Assembly: GCF_013343715.1 (NCBI RefSeq)
Contig: NZ_JABUNR010000001.1
Location: 248,001-312,000, forward strand
Direction: 5' to 3'
Origin: Mesobacillus harenae
GTDB lineage: Bacteria; Bacillota; Bacilli; Bacillales; Cytobacillaceae
Length of the DNA stretch: 64,000 bases
The position numbers and the translations under genes are program-made. The notes beneath the pieces are model-generated. The model had not been told where the DNA came from and made no database searches. It saw only the letters and a program-made list of their open reading frames with translations. How positions within the stretch are numbered: the first letter of the stretch is position 1; every line of letters starts with the position of its first letter. This document shows, one piece after another, positions 1 to 7,159 of the stretch.

Positions 1-164
1 ACCGCATCAAACTTTCCTTTCTCCAACAGCTTCGCTAACTCAATCCAATAGTCCAGATCCTTATATCTCCGATGCCGTTTACTCTCCGGATGCTTCCAAA
101 AACCGTGAGAGTTATGCATCGCACTGTTCATTTCAAACGCGTTTAAGATAATCTGTTTGCTCAT
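1..164 (-). CDS. LLM-class flavin monooxygenase, DmoA/NtaA type (N-terminal part)
   Basis: Only the first 54 codons lie in the window; the gene runs off the left edge. The N-terminus begins MSKQIILNAFEMNSAMH and continues with GFWKHPES and a DLDYWIELAKLLEKGKFDAV segment. This pattern is typical of the NtaA/SnaA/DmoA branch of FMNH2-dependent LLM monooxygenases, including dimethylsulfide monooxygenase. The start is the ATG at 164, 7 nt after a GGGAGGAAC ribosome binding site. The leader carries a SAM-I riboswitch, so the gene should be switched on when S-adenosylmethionine is low. I infer a role in releasing sulfur from an organosulfur compound; the exact substrate cannot be told from a fragment. 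Confidence 0.75.
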   Translation of the reverse strand, partial: MSKQIILNAFEMNSAMHNSHGFWKHPESKRHRRYKDLDYWIELAKLLEKGKFDA

Positions 165-215
165 AATCTTGTTCCTCCCAAAATGTGTTTGTGTTTCTTA
201 ATGAGGTGAGGCCAA

Positions 216-249
216 ATAAAAAACCTCTTCCAAAGAAAAGAAGAGGTTT
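216..249 (-). terminator. Riboswitch-controlled intrinsic terminator, minus strand
   Basis: AAACCTCTTC at 221-230 pairs with GAAGAGGTTT at 240-249. On the minus strand the stem is followed by a T-rich tract. It lies between the SAM-I aptamer and the start of the minus-strand monooxygenase, as expected for the expression platform of an S-box leader. Confidence 0.85.
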
Positions 250-273
250 CGTACACACGAATGTATAAGGTCT

Positions 274-375
274 CTTCTTATCTCTCAAGCTTCCGCTTGC
301 TGGAATTGGCACAGTACTATACAGTCTGTTGCCGAGGCATCAAAGGGCCAGTCCCTCCACCTCTCTAGATAAGAA
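274..375 (-). promoter_or_regulatory. SAM-I (S-box) riboswitch aptamer, minus strand
   Basis: Read on the minus strand, the segment has the S-box hallmarks in order: TTCTTATC (P1 5' side), AGAGAGGTGGAGGGACTGGC, a GGCAAC element, GTGCCAATTCCAGCA, and a closing GATAAGAA that pairs with the first element. It controls the partial LLM monooxygenase gene at the left edge. Confidence 0.93.
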
Positions 376-402
376 AAATCGATTGCTATTAACTTATACC
401 AA

Positions 403-431
403 AATATACAAGAAGAGGTTAGCAATGTCAA
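403..431 (-). promoter_or_regulatory. Sigma-A promoter for the minus-strand S-box transcript
   Basis: On the minus strand, TTGACA (431-426) and TATATT (408-403) are separated by exactly 17 bp. They sit about 28 bp upstream of the riboswitch. Confidence 0.75.
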
Positions 432-490
432 CAAGAAGTTTTTCAATTTAGACAAGTTAGAAAAGTCAATTACATAAGATTTAAAAAATA

Positions 491-519
491 TTGACATTAA
501 TAAATAAATAACATAGAGT
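491..519 (+). promoter_or_regulatory. Sigma-A promoter for the plus-strand S-box transcript
   Basis: TTGACA at 491-496 and TAGAGT at 514-519 have a 17-bp spacer. The riboswitch starts about 27 bp downstream. The -10 box is a moderate match. Confidence 0.6.
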
Positions 520-546
520 ATTTCCTAACAAATGAATATCAATGAA

Positions 547-660
547 TCTTATCAAGAGTCAGGGGAGGAACTGGTCCTACGATCCTGCAGCAACCACTTA
601 TCTTATAAATAAGCGAGGTGCTAAATCCAGCAGGCAAGTTTGTCTGGCAGATGAGAAAGA
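547..660 (+). promoter_or_regulatory. SAM-I (S-box) riboswitch aptamer, plus strand
   Basis: CTTATCAAGAG, a GGGGAGGAACTGG core, GCAGCAACC, GAGGTGCTAAATCCAGCAGG and a closing ATGAGAAAG follow the S-box consensus in order. It precedes the acyl-CoA dehydrogenase-like gene and is the second of a back-to-back pair. Confidence 0.93.
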
Positions 661-679
661 GTCTTTCAGCAGACAGAGC

Positions 680-707
680 CCTCTTTCCATTCGAAAGAGG
701 TTTTTTT
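680..707 (+). terminator. Riboswitch-controlled intrinsic terminator, plus strand
   Basis: CCTCTTTC (680-687) and GAAAGAGG (693-700) form a stem with a 5-nt loop followed by seven T residues. It stands 31 bp before the start codon at 739. Confidence 0.9.
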
Positions 708-738
708 ATGAAAAAATAAGTTTAACAGGAGGCAGACT

Positions 739-1893
739 ATGGTGAATTTAGTACAACAGACCGTTACAAAACAGCAGGAATTATTGCAACAGGCAGGGGA
801 ATTAGCAGAAGTTTTTAAAAATAGAGCAGCTCAAGTTGATTCAGAAGGTAGTTTCCCTTATGAAAACTTTGCAGACCTAAAGCAGAAAGGCTTTTTATCT
901 CTTACAGTACCGGAGGAATACGGAGGCAGAGGTATCAACTTGCTTGAATTTTTATCAGTTCAGGAACGGCTCGCCCAGGGAGATGCACCGACAGCGCTGT
1001 CTTTAGGCTGGCAGCTCGGTGTTATTCTTGAGGTTGCGGAAAAGAGAAACTGGAAGGAAGAAAGCTTTGCGAAATTGTGCAGCTTAATTGTAAATGATAA
1101 GGCGCTGATCAATCTTGCGCAGACGGAGCCAGCTACAGGAAGTCCTTCCAGGGGTGCAATTCCCACTACAACAGCAACTAAAGAAGGTAACGGCTGGCGG
1201 ATAAATGGCCGTAAATCATTTACTTCGATGGCGGTGGCACTTGATTACTCCATTGTTACAGTAGATGTCAATTCAACCGGGACAAAAGGTTTTGTGTTGG
1301 TTGATCACGATCTCGAGGGCGTTCTTATTGAGGAAACATGGGATAGCATTGCCATGAGAGGTACAAAAAGTGATGATCTGATTTTAAATAATGTTCTGGT
1401 CGAAGAGGATGCTTTATTGGCGGTAGAAGAAGCAACAAAACCATCCCCAAATGGCTGGTATTTGCAGATTCCTGCAGTTTATTTGGGAATTGCGGTTGCA
1501 GCAAGGGATTATGCTGTGAAATTCGCCTCTGAGTTCCGTCCGATTACGCTTCCCGGTCCAATTAAGGATGTACAGGAAGTGCGCAGAAAAATAGGTGAAA
1601 TGGAGCTGGAATTGTTCAAAGCAAGGGAAGTATTATATTCAGTCGCGAGAAAATGGGTGGAACATCCTGAGGAGCGGCAAAACATGGGAGCCGAGTTAGC
1701 TGCTGTGAAGCATATCGCAACTAACAGTGCGAACGATGTAGTCGATTTGGCAATGAGAATCGTTGGTGCAAGAAGCCTTTCTGCCAAAAATCCATTGCAA
1801 AGGCATTACCGAGATGTCCGTGCTGGACTTCATAACCCGCCTACCGATGATGCCATTGTATACATACTGGCGAATGCCGTATTAGATCGATAG
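739..1893 (+). CDS. Acyl-CoA dehydrogenase-fold flavoprotein, sulfur-acquisition type
   Basis: A 384-residue protein with the full acyl-CoA dehydrogenase architecture: N-terminal helices (VPEEYGGRG near residue 58), a middle beta domain (LAQTEPATGS, GRKSFTS, TKGFVLVD) and a C-terminal helical flavin domain (IVGARSLSAKNPLQRHYRDVRAGLHNPP). The C-terminal pattern resembles monooxygenase-like members (SfnB/DszC, B. subtilis YdbM) more than beta-oxidation enzymes. A GGAGGC ribosome binding site precedes the ATG at 739. Control by a SAM-I riboswitch and the divergent LLM monooxygenase point to organosulfur use under sulfur limitation. The substrate is unknown. Confidence 0.82.
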   Translation: MVNLVQQTVTKQQELLQQAGELAEVFKNRAAQVDSEGSFPYENFADLKQKGFLSLTVPEEYGGRGINLLEFLSVQERLAQGDAPTALSLGWQLGVILEVAEKRNWKEESFAKLCSLIVNDKALINLAQTEPATGSPSRGAIPTTTATKEGNGWRINGRKSFTSMAVALDYSIVTVDVNSTGTKGFVLVDHDLEGVLIEETWDSIAMRGTKSDDLILNNVLVEEDALLAVEEATKPSPNGWYLQIPAVYLGIAVAARDYAVKFASEFRPITLPGPIKDVQEVRRKIGEMELELFKAREVLYSVARKWVEHPEERQNMGAELAAVKHIATNSANDVVDLAMRIVGARSLSAKNPLQRHYRDVRAGLHNPPTDDAIVYILANAVLDR

Positions 1894-1902
1894 AATAGGA
1901 GA

Positions 1903-1937
1903 AGAGCCTGCTTCTGCATGGAAGCGGTTCTTTTTTT
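1903..1937 (+). terminator. Intrinsic terminator
   Basis: AGAGCC-T-GCTTC pairs with GAAGC-GGTTCT, with one bulged T, and is followed by a run of T. It starts 10 bp after the stop of the acyl-CoA dehydrogenase-like gene. Confidence 0.8.
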
Positions 1938-1966
1938 ACGAGATAACTAGAAAAGAGGATAATATC

Positions 1967-2524
1967 ATGAAAGTCATTTCACCTGTCTGCTCAAAATGTA
2001 AAAGCCAAAATACATATGATATTATTCCTAATCTTCCAAATAGATTTAACCACGATATCGAGAATGAACCTGAGGTAAGTGAAGTAACTTATGGAAACGC
2101 AAAATACTATTGTCGGGACTGTGAAAATACTTGGAAAAAATATCGAGGCAAAAAGCCGTATGAAAAAATCAGGAAAATTTATGCCTTTACTGGCGGGTGG
2201 CCCGGACCTTCATTTGATGTGAAGATCGATTTTGAAGCGATGATGGTGAATCATACGAAGTATAACGAGATTGGGGAGAAAGAAACCGCTCAAACTGAGA
2301 TCACAATAGAAGAGAGAGAATGGTTTCTATCAGAATTATATAAATGCGATTTTGTGAATTGGGCCGAAGAATACTTAGTGTTTGCAATGGATGGGACCCA
2401 ATGGAACGTACGGATTGAATATGAAACTTATTGTGAAAACAAAACCGGCAGCAATCATTTCCCGATAAAATGGACTAAGTTTAAAAGAGCAATAGCTAAG
2501 ATCAGCGAGGGGGATTTTTATTAG
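1967..2524 (+). CDS. Zinc-ribbon protein of unknown function
   Basis: A 185-residue soluble protein. Two CxxC pairs, CSKC at residues 8-11 and CRDC near residue 49, can form a zinc ribbon at the N-terminus. The rest is charged and aromatic-rich (TGGWPGPSFDVKIDF, WAEEYLVFAMDGTQWNVRIEY) and suggests a small alpha/beta domain I do not recognise. An AAGAGGA ribosome binding site precedes the ATG. It is monocistronic, with terminators on both sides. No function can be assigned. Confidence 0.75.
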   Translation: MKVISPVCSKCKSQNTYDIIPNLPNRFNHDIENEPEVSEVTYGNAKYYCRDCENTWKKYRGKKPYEKIRKIYAFTGGWPGPSFDVKIDFEAMMVNHTKYNEIGEKETAQTEITIEEREWFLSELYKCDFVNWAEEYLVFAMDGTQWNVRIEYETYCENKTGSNHFPIKWTKFKRAIAKISEGDFY

Positions 2525-2543
2525 TTAGTCCTATAATTAATTG

Positions 2544-2573
2544 ATGACTTGCTGTTCTTGCAGGTCATTTTTT
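2544..2573 (+). terminator. Intrinsic terminator
   Basis: ATGACTTGC (2544-2552) pairs with GCAGGTCAT (2560-2568), with one G-T pair, followed by TTTTTT. Confidence 0.8.
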
Positions 2574-2779
2574 AATGTAAAAATTTCTTTGTTTTGATAA
2601 AAAATGATTTACATTATATTTTAGGGGAATAGGATTATTGTGTGCCTCTTACCTTTAAGGCTCTAATGATTTCTAATTAAGATCATGTATCAAGCCTTTT
2701 AAGAAGTTCATTTCATTTATTTTTAACTATGTGGATATAATAAATGAGATCATTTATTAACAAAAACTGGCAAAGGAGA

Positions 2780-3682
2780 ATGACTATTAATTATAAAAAT
2801 ATAACTGTGGCAGGAAGCGGCGTTTTAGGAAGCCAAATTGCCTACCAAACAGCTTTTAAAGGATTCAATGTTGTTGTTTATGATATTAACGACGAAGCGA
2901 TTGACCGTGCAAAGGAAAGGGTCGCCAAGCTAAAGCCGCGATATCAAACAGATTTAGGAGCTTCTGAGGAAGATGTTAACGCTGCTACCAACCGCATGTC
3001 GTTTACTTCTGATTTATCGAAGGCAGTTGCAGATGCCGACCTTGTTATTGAAGCGATTCCTGAAGTTGTTCAAATCAAGCTTGATTTTTACAAGGAGCTA
3101 GGAAAAGTCGCTCCTGAAAAAACGATTTTTGCAACGAACTCATCCACCTTGCTGCCAAGCCAATTTTCTGAAGCAACTGGCCGGCCGGAAAAGTTTTTGG
3201 CATTGCACTTTGCCAATGAAATTTGGACAAACAACACAGCAGAAATCATGGGACATCCCGGAACTGATAGTAAAGTGTTTGACGACCTGGTCGAATTTGC
3301 AAAAGCTATCGGAATGGTTGCCTTGCCATTGCACAAAGAGCAGCCAGGCTATATCTTGAATTCTTTATTAGTTCCGTTTTTAGAAGCTGCCCAGACGCTT
3401 TTATTAAAAGAAGTGGCTGATCCAGAAACAATCGACAAAACGTGGATGATCGCAACTGGAGCACCTAAAGGCCCATTTGCTATCCTGGACGTTGTAGGAA
3501 TCAAAACAGCTTACAACATTGCTCACGGTAAAGGACGAGCAGGTAATGAAGGATCTGCAATGCTGGCCAACTTACTGAAAACACAGTACATCGACAAAGG
3601 AAAACTCGGAGTAGAAACAGGAGAAGGCTTCTATAAATATCCAAATCCAAGCTATGAAGATCCAGAGTTTTTGCAAAGCTAA
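2780..3682 (+). CDS. 3-hydroxyacyl-CoA dehydrogenase
   Basis: NAD-dependent oxidation of a 3-hydroxyacyl-CoA to the 3-ketoacyl-CoA. The N-terminal Rossmann motif is VAGSGVLGSQIAYQTAFKGFN. Further motifs are the LVIEAIPE segment, FATNSSTLLPS (the family S-T-L signature), LALHFANEIW (catalytic His region) and PKGPFAILDVVG in the C-terminal dimerisation domain. The open frame extends to 2744, but homologues begin near the MTINYKNITVAG segment, so I chose the ATG at 2780. The AAAGGAG there lies only 1 nt upstream, which is unusually close; the upstream ATG at 2744 has no visible ribosome binding site, so the start remains uncertain. It is followed by its own terminator. Confidence 0.85.
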   Translation: MTINYKNITVAGSGVLGSQIAYQTAFKGFNVVVYDINDEAIDRAKERVAKLKPRYQTDLGASEEDVNAATNRMSFTSDLSKAVADADLVIEAIPEVVQIKLDFYKELGKVAPEKTIFATNSSTLLPSQFSEATGRPEKFLALHFANEIWTNNTAEIMGHPGTDSKVFDDLVEFAKAIGMVALPLHKEQPGYILNSLLVPFLEAAQTLLLKEVADPETIDKTWMIATGAPKGPFAILDVVGIKTAYNIAHGKGRAGNEGSAMLANLLKTQYIDKGKLGVETGEGFYKYPNPSYEDPEFLQS

Positions 3683-3698
3683 TTGTTGTATTTAAAAC

Positions 3699-3732
3699 AA
3701 AGAGGCTGTCATCTGAAGGTGACAGCCTCTTT
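3699..3732 (+). terminator. Intrinsic terminator
   Basis: AAAGAGGCTGTCA and TGACAGCCTCTTT form a perfect 13-bp stem with an 8-nt loop, 17 bp after the stop of the 3-hydroxyacyl-CoA dehydrogenase gene. Confidence 0.85.
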
Positions 3733-3807
3733 AGTAAGCAATTTAGTTTGGAAAAATAATAATCAATATGTAGACTCGAAGCAAGCCTCGTCAGCTGAAA
3801 ACACAAC

Positions 3808-3840
3808 AAAAGCCATTGTCAGTAAAAGACAATGGCTTTT
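3808..3840 (-). terminator. Intrinsic terminator of the HxlR gene
   Basis: AAAAGCCATTGTC (3808-3820) pairs perfectly with GACAATGGCTTTT (3828-3840). The stem begins at the stop codon of the minus-strand regulator. Confidence 0.75.
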
Positions 3841-4163
3841 TATGGTGTCGGTTCAACTGGCAGCCAGGTTTGCGACCATTTCTCGATTTCCTTCATCATT
3901 GGTTCTAATGCACGCCCTTTTTCGGTAAGGGAATATTCGATGCGGACAGGGGTTTCTGGGTAGACCTCACGTTTAACGATGTCCTGGTTTTCGAGTTCTT
4001 TTAGTCGGTCTGAAAGGACTCTGCCGCTGATACCCATTGATGATTCCAAGCTGCAGAATCGTTTTGGGCCTGTGAGCAGCTGATATATCACAAGTCCTGT
4101 CCAACGCTGGCTCATTATGCTCATAGCTTTTTCAAATCGAGGACAAATTGCTGATTGATCCAT
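3840..4163 (-). CDS. HxlR/DUF24-family transcriptional regulator
   Basis: A 107-residue winged-helix regulator of the HxlR family. The N-terminal Cys in SAICPRFEKAMSI is the family's redox or electrophile-sensing position. The helix-turn-helix runs ISGRVLSDRLKELENQDIVKREVYPETP, followed by a wing (VRIEYSLTEKGRAL). The ATG at 4163 is preferred to the GTG at 4172 because GAGGTG lies 6 nt upstream of it. It is divergent from a CatE-like dioxygenase with operator-like repeats between them, the arrangement of the B. subtilis CatR/YodB type that responds to catechols and quinones. Control of the neighbour is inferred. Confidence 0.85.
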   Translation of the reverse strand: MDQSAICPRFEKAMSIMSQRWTGLVIYQLLTGPKRFCSLESSMGISGRVLSDRLKELENQDIVKREVYPETPVRIEYSLTEKGRALEPMMKEIEKWSQTWLPVEPTP

Positions 4164-4238
4164 TACGATCACCTCATCTATATTTATGGGTTATAGTAGG
4201 AAGACATTCTTTATTATTACAATACATCATAAGTAAAC

Positions 4239-4285
4239 TTGACACAAGTTACTATGCAAAATATAATTACTTACATAAAGTAACT
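4239..4285 (+). promoter_or_regulatory. Consensus sigma-A promoter with candidate HxlR operator
   Basis: TTGACA at 4239-4244 and TATAAT at 4262-4267 have a 17-bp spacer, a perfect consensus promoter. GTTACT inside the spacer (4248-4253) and AGTAAC downstream of the -10 (about 4279-4284) form an inverted repeat that would place a bound regulator over the promoter. A promoter this strong with an embedded operator suggests repression by the divergent HxlR protein, relieved by an inducer. Confidence 0.75.
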
Positions 4286-4327
4286 AACTGATATTTACGA
4301 TAGCACCTTAAAACGGAGGTTAATGAT

Positions 4328-5179
4328 ATGACATTTCACGAAAAACCAAGTACCTTTGTAAGCCAGGTTCATTTAAATGTGCAAGATTTACAGCGTTCAC
4401 TAGAATTTTATCAAACTATCATTGGCTTTAATATCCTTGAGCAAACTGATCGAAGCATCGTTTTAACTGCAGATGGCGCATCTCCGCTAGTAACGATCGA
4501 ACAGCCAGAGGATGTCAGCCCAAAGAAGAGAGGGACAGCAGGTTTATTCCATTACGCATTGCTATTGCCAAGCCGCGCAGATTTGGCTAAAATTATTCTT
4601 CATATGATTAAAATGAAATATCCTGTCCAGGGAGCCTCAGACCATCTTGTTAGTGAAGCTCTTTATCTGGCAGACCCAGATGGAAATGGCATTGAAATTT
4701 ATGTAGATCGTCCTTCATCCAATTGGAAATGGCAGGGTGAAGAAGTGGTGATGGCAACGGAACCATTGGATCTTGAAGGCGTTATAAAGGAGGATGATGA
4801 AACACCATGGGATGGACTTCCTGCGGGGACGATTATGGGCCATATTCATTTACATGTTGCAGAGTTTGAAAAAATTAAGCAATTTTATTGCGATGGGCTT
4901 GGTTTCGAGGTCGTCTGCCGATATGGCGGCCAGGCATTATTCATCTCGACTGGAGGTTATCATCATCATATCGGCCTTAACACTTGGAATGGTGTGGGCG
5001 CTCCGGCTCCGGCAGAGAATAGTGTGGGCATGAGTTATTATACAGTTGTTTTCCCAAGTGAAACAGTACTCCAAGAGGCTGCATCTCGAATTAAGTCAAT
5101 GGGGGCATCTGTTGCAGACCAAGATGGTGTTTTCCTAACCACAGACCCTTCAGGAAATCAAATAAAATTAATAGTTTAA
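4328..5179 (+). CDS. catE: Two-domain VOC ring-cleavage dioxygenase, CatE-like
   Basis: A 283-residue vicinal-oxygen-chelate protein with two glyoxalase-type modules (about residues 8-125 and 168-283). Candidate iron ligands are His16 (SQVHLNV), a His in the second module (GHIHLHVAEF) and Glu in the DPSGNQ/DPDGNGIEIYVDRP-type ends; HHHIGLNTW fits the extradiol active-site region. Length and layout match B. subtilis CatE, a catechol 2,3-dioxygenase. The AACGGAGG ribosome binding site sits before ATG 4328. The divergent HxlR regulator supports a role in removing catecholic compounds. Substrate range is inferred from family only. Confidence 0.75.
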   Translation: MTFHEKPSTFVSQVHLNVQDLQRSLEFYQTIIGFNILEQTDRSIVLTADGASPLVTIEQPEDVSPKKRGTAGLFHYALLLPSRADLAKIILHMIKMKYPVQGASDHLVSEALYLADPDGNGIEIYVDRPSSNWKWQGEEVVMATEPLDLEGVIKEDDETPWDGLPAGTIMGHIHLHVAEFEKIKQFYCDGLGFEVVCRYGGQALFISTGGYHHHIGLNTWNGVGAPAPAENSVGMSYYTVVFPSETVLQEAASRIKSMGASVADQDGVFLTTDPSGNQIKLIV

Positions 5180-5251
5180 GCAGTTTATGCGGAATCCATC
5201 GTGGAGAACGGGTTCAACACAACATGAGGTCGTATAATTGGGGGAAATAGG

Positions 5252-5983
5252 ATGGAAGAATTACTTAGTAAATCAGATGTTCTTTCTGTATTGGAAGATA
5301 AAATACAATTAATTAAACTTGATGAGGGAGCCATTTATTTGGTTGGCCCGATCAAGCTTCCGGTTAATTTAGATGGAGAAACGGTTGAATTCAAATGGTA
5401 TAGCTGGCTAAAGTCTGACATCGTATTAGAAGATTTTCAGGAGGTTATTAACCGATTATCAGGTTCTCAATTGGCGGATTTCCAACAGTCAAGTGTTCTC
5501 GTGTACGGTGACTTTGCAGAAGGAGAAGATGCGCTAATTCGAATGCACTCGATTTGCCATACTGGCGATATCTTTGGAAGCAAGCGTTGTGATTGTGGAT
5601 TTCAGCTGGAGCAGTCGATGAAAATGATGGTGGAGCACGGAACTGGCGCCTTATTTTACCTGGCCAACCATGAAGGTCGCGGAATTGGCTTATTCAGCAA
5701 GGCAATGGCCTATATTCTTCAGGAGAATGGCTATGACACTGTTCAAGCAAACGAAGCCCTTGGCTTTACCGATGATTCAAGGAATTACCAGGAGGCTATC
5801 TCCGTCCTGAAGGTGCTGCGTTCCAAGCCGGTTATGCTGATCACAAACAATCCGAAAAAACTGGAAGCCTTAAGAGAAGCAGGTCTGCAGGTCGCAGGCA
5901 GAACTTCATTATGGGGCGATGTCTCCGAACATAATGAAGGCTACCTTAAAACGAAGATGAGCAAATCTGGGCACATGGCGTAG
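5252..5983 (+). CDS. Stand-alone GTP cyclohydrolase II-like protein
   Basis: A 243-residue protein with the RibA core. HSICHTGDIFGSKRCDCGF supplies the three zinc cysteines, and NHEGRGIGL, YDTVQANEALGF, LITNNPKKLEAL and a terminal KMSKSGH follow as in E. coli RibA. GTP cyclohydrolase II opens GTP to the first riboflavin intermediate. Bacillus normally carries this domain in a RibBA fusion, so a separate copy is accessory. An extra N-terminal stretch of about 90 residues is poorly conserved. A GGGGGAAATAGG leader precedes the ATG. It lies 72 bp behind the CatE-like gene, with which it may be co-transcribed. Activity on GTP rather than another substrate is not proven. Confidence 0.82.
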   Translation: MEELLSKSDVLSVLEDKIQLIKLDEGAIYLVGPIKLPVNLDGETVEFKWYSWLKSDIVLEDFQEVINRLSGSQLADFQQSSVLVYGDFAEGEDALIRMHSICHTGDIFGSKRCDCGFQLEQSMKMMVEHGTGALFYLANHEGRGIGLFSKAMAYILQENGYDTVQANEALGFTDDSRNYQEAISVLKVLRSKPVMLITNNPKKLEALREAGLQVAGRTSLWGDVSEHNEGYLKTKMSKSGHMA

Positions 5984-6040
5984 GGCAGTACCGTGATTGT
6001 TAAAAACATGGTGGTTTATTTGGGGAAGGGACGTATTTCA

Positions 6041-6592
6041 ATGAGATTTGGTTTTGACATTGATGATACATTAATAAATTTGCGAGAACATGCGTTTGAA
6101 ATTTACAATCAGAAGCTTAAACAACAGCTAGGCCTTGATGTGTTCAGGGCTATTAAAAGGGTTGAGATTCACGAGCCCTTTGGTTTAACGGACAGGGAGG
6201 GGGCAGAAATGTGGAACTCATCACTTGAGCAGATCTATTATACCTCTTGTCCGCCTTATCCTGGGGCAGTTGAATTGCTGAACCGATTAATTGAAGAGGG
6301 ACATGAGATTTATTATATTACCGCAAGGCCAAAGGAACATGGAGAACGTACGAAGAAGTGGTTAATTAAAGGGGGCTTTCCTGTCCAAGATGACCGGTTT
6401 TTCTGGGGCATGAAGGATTCCGAAAAAGTAGACATCATACGTGAGCTGAAACTGGACTTCTATTTTGACGACAAACCAGAGGTGCTTGAGACGCTAAGTG
6501 AAGAATCTATCAAGCTTTATGTAAAAGATCAAGCATACAACCAGCATATGGAAATCCCGCGTGTAAAAGAGTGGGCAGAGTGGAAGTTTTAG
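6041..6592 (+). CDS. HAD-superfamily nucleotidase (5'(3')-deoxyribonucleotidase type)
   Basis: A 183-residue HAD phosphatase. Motif I is FGFDIDDTLINL (nucleophile and acid/base Asp), motif II is YYITARPKEHG, the conserved Lys lies in FWGMKDSEKVD, and motif III is FYFDDKPEVLETL. The pattern and length fit the NT5C-type deoxyribonucleotidases found in Bacillaceae (YqfW-like). The open frame extends to 5993, but the homologous start is the ATG at 6041; the GGGAAGGGA element upstream is rather far, so the start is not certain. It likely dephosphorylates nucleotides in the cytoplasm. Confidence 0.75.
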   Translation: MRFGFDIDDTLINLREHAFEIYNQKLKQQLGLDVFRAIKRVEIHEPFGLTDREGAEMWNSSLEQIYYTSCPPYPGAVELLNRLIEEGHEIYYITARPKEHGERTKKWLIKGGFPVQDDRFFWGMKDSEKVDIIRELKLDFYFDDKPEVLETLSEESIKLYVKDQAYNQHMEIPRVKEWAEWKF

Positions 6593-6624
6593 ATTAAATA
6601 TCCTTCAATTAATATGAATGAATA

Positions 6625-6650
6625 GGGACCTTAGCATGGGTCCTCTTTTT
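6625..6650 (+). terminator. Short intrinsic terminator
   Basis: GGACC (6626-6630) and GGTCC (6639-6643) form a short stem followed by CTTTTT. It is weak but correctly placed after the nucleotidase. Confidence 0.5.
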
Positions 6651-7159
6651 AATGTAAAAACAAGGTGTCACAAGGACATACCTGTTTATTTTAAAATGTC
6701 TTTTAGGGTTTTTTCTGTTGTTTTGTTTCATTTCTTTCCTATTTTATGATTAGCTTTTGGGATATCTGCTAGAGTTCCTTAATATGATGTAGTTTTAACG
6801 GTGAAATGTTGCTTAGCGTATTTCAGGAAGCTGTCTGGAAGTGTATTTTTGAATATTGCATCATTGAAAGAGGTTATTGCATCAAAAAATGGAGTTATTG
6901 CATCAAAAAATGCCACTTTTAAGTCAATTCTTCTGTGTATTCGAAAAACCTGTGTCCATACTGTGGACACCTGACCTGCATCCCACATACAGAAAACCAT
7001 ACTGCACCCTAGAAGGATAAACACAGGGTTGTGTTGAAGTATGTCATAAGGTCTAAAGGATAAAACAGCGCGGCTGCATTACGATCGTAATTGAGGTAAG
7101 GGTGTAACTTCAATACCGGCGCTGATCGAGAAAAAGAAATAAAGCGGGGGAATTTAACA
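6651..7159 (+). other. Intergenic region before the Gfo/Idh/MocA gene
   Basis: About 510 bp without a convincing gene. It holds a short tandem repeat (6855-6914, listed separately). An open frame on the minus strand here reads the repeat as FFDAIT units and lacks a credible ribosome binding site. No clear promoter was identified. Confidence 0.6.
6855..6914 (+). repeat. Tandem repeat of about 21 bp, about three copies
   Basis: GTTATTGCATCAAAAAATGG occurs at 6873-6892 and again, identical in its first 19 bases, at 6894-6914. A degenerate copy (ATTGCATCATTGAAAGAG) precedes them at 6855-6872. Confidence 0.85.

Noticed and set aside
285..497. 70-residue open frame on the minus strand near the left end
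   Set aside because: It overlaps the minus-strand SAM-I riboswitch and its promoter.
542..745. 67-residue open frame over the plus-strand riboswitch
   Set aside because: It coincides with the SAM-I aptamer and terminator and has no ribosome binding site.
3683..3928. 81-residue plus-strand open frame after the 3-hydroxyacyl-CoA dehydrogenase
   Set aside because: It runs through two terminators and the end of the convergent HxlR gene.
6779..7024. 81-residue open frame on the minus strand
   Set aside because: Its protein sequence is generated by the 21-bp tandem repeat (FFDAIT units) and it lacks a start signal.
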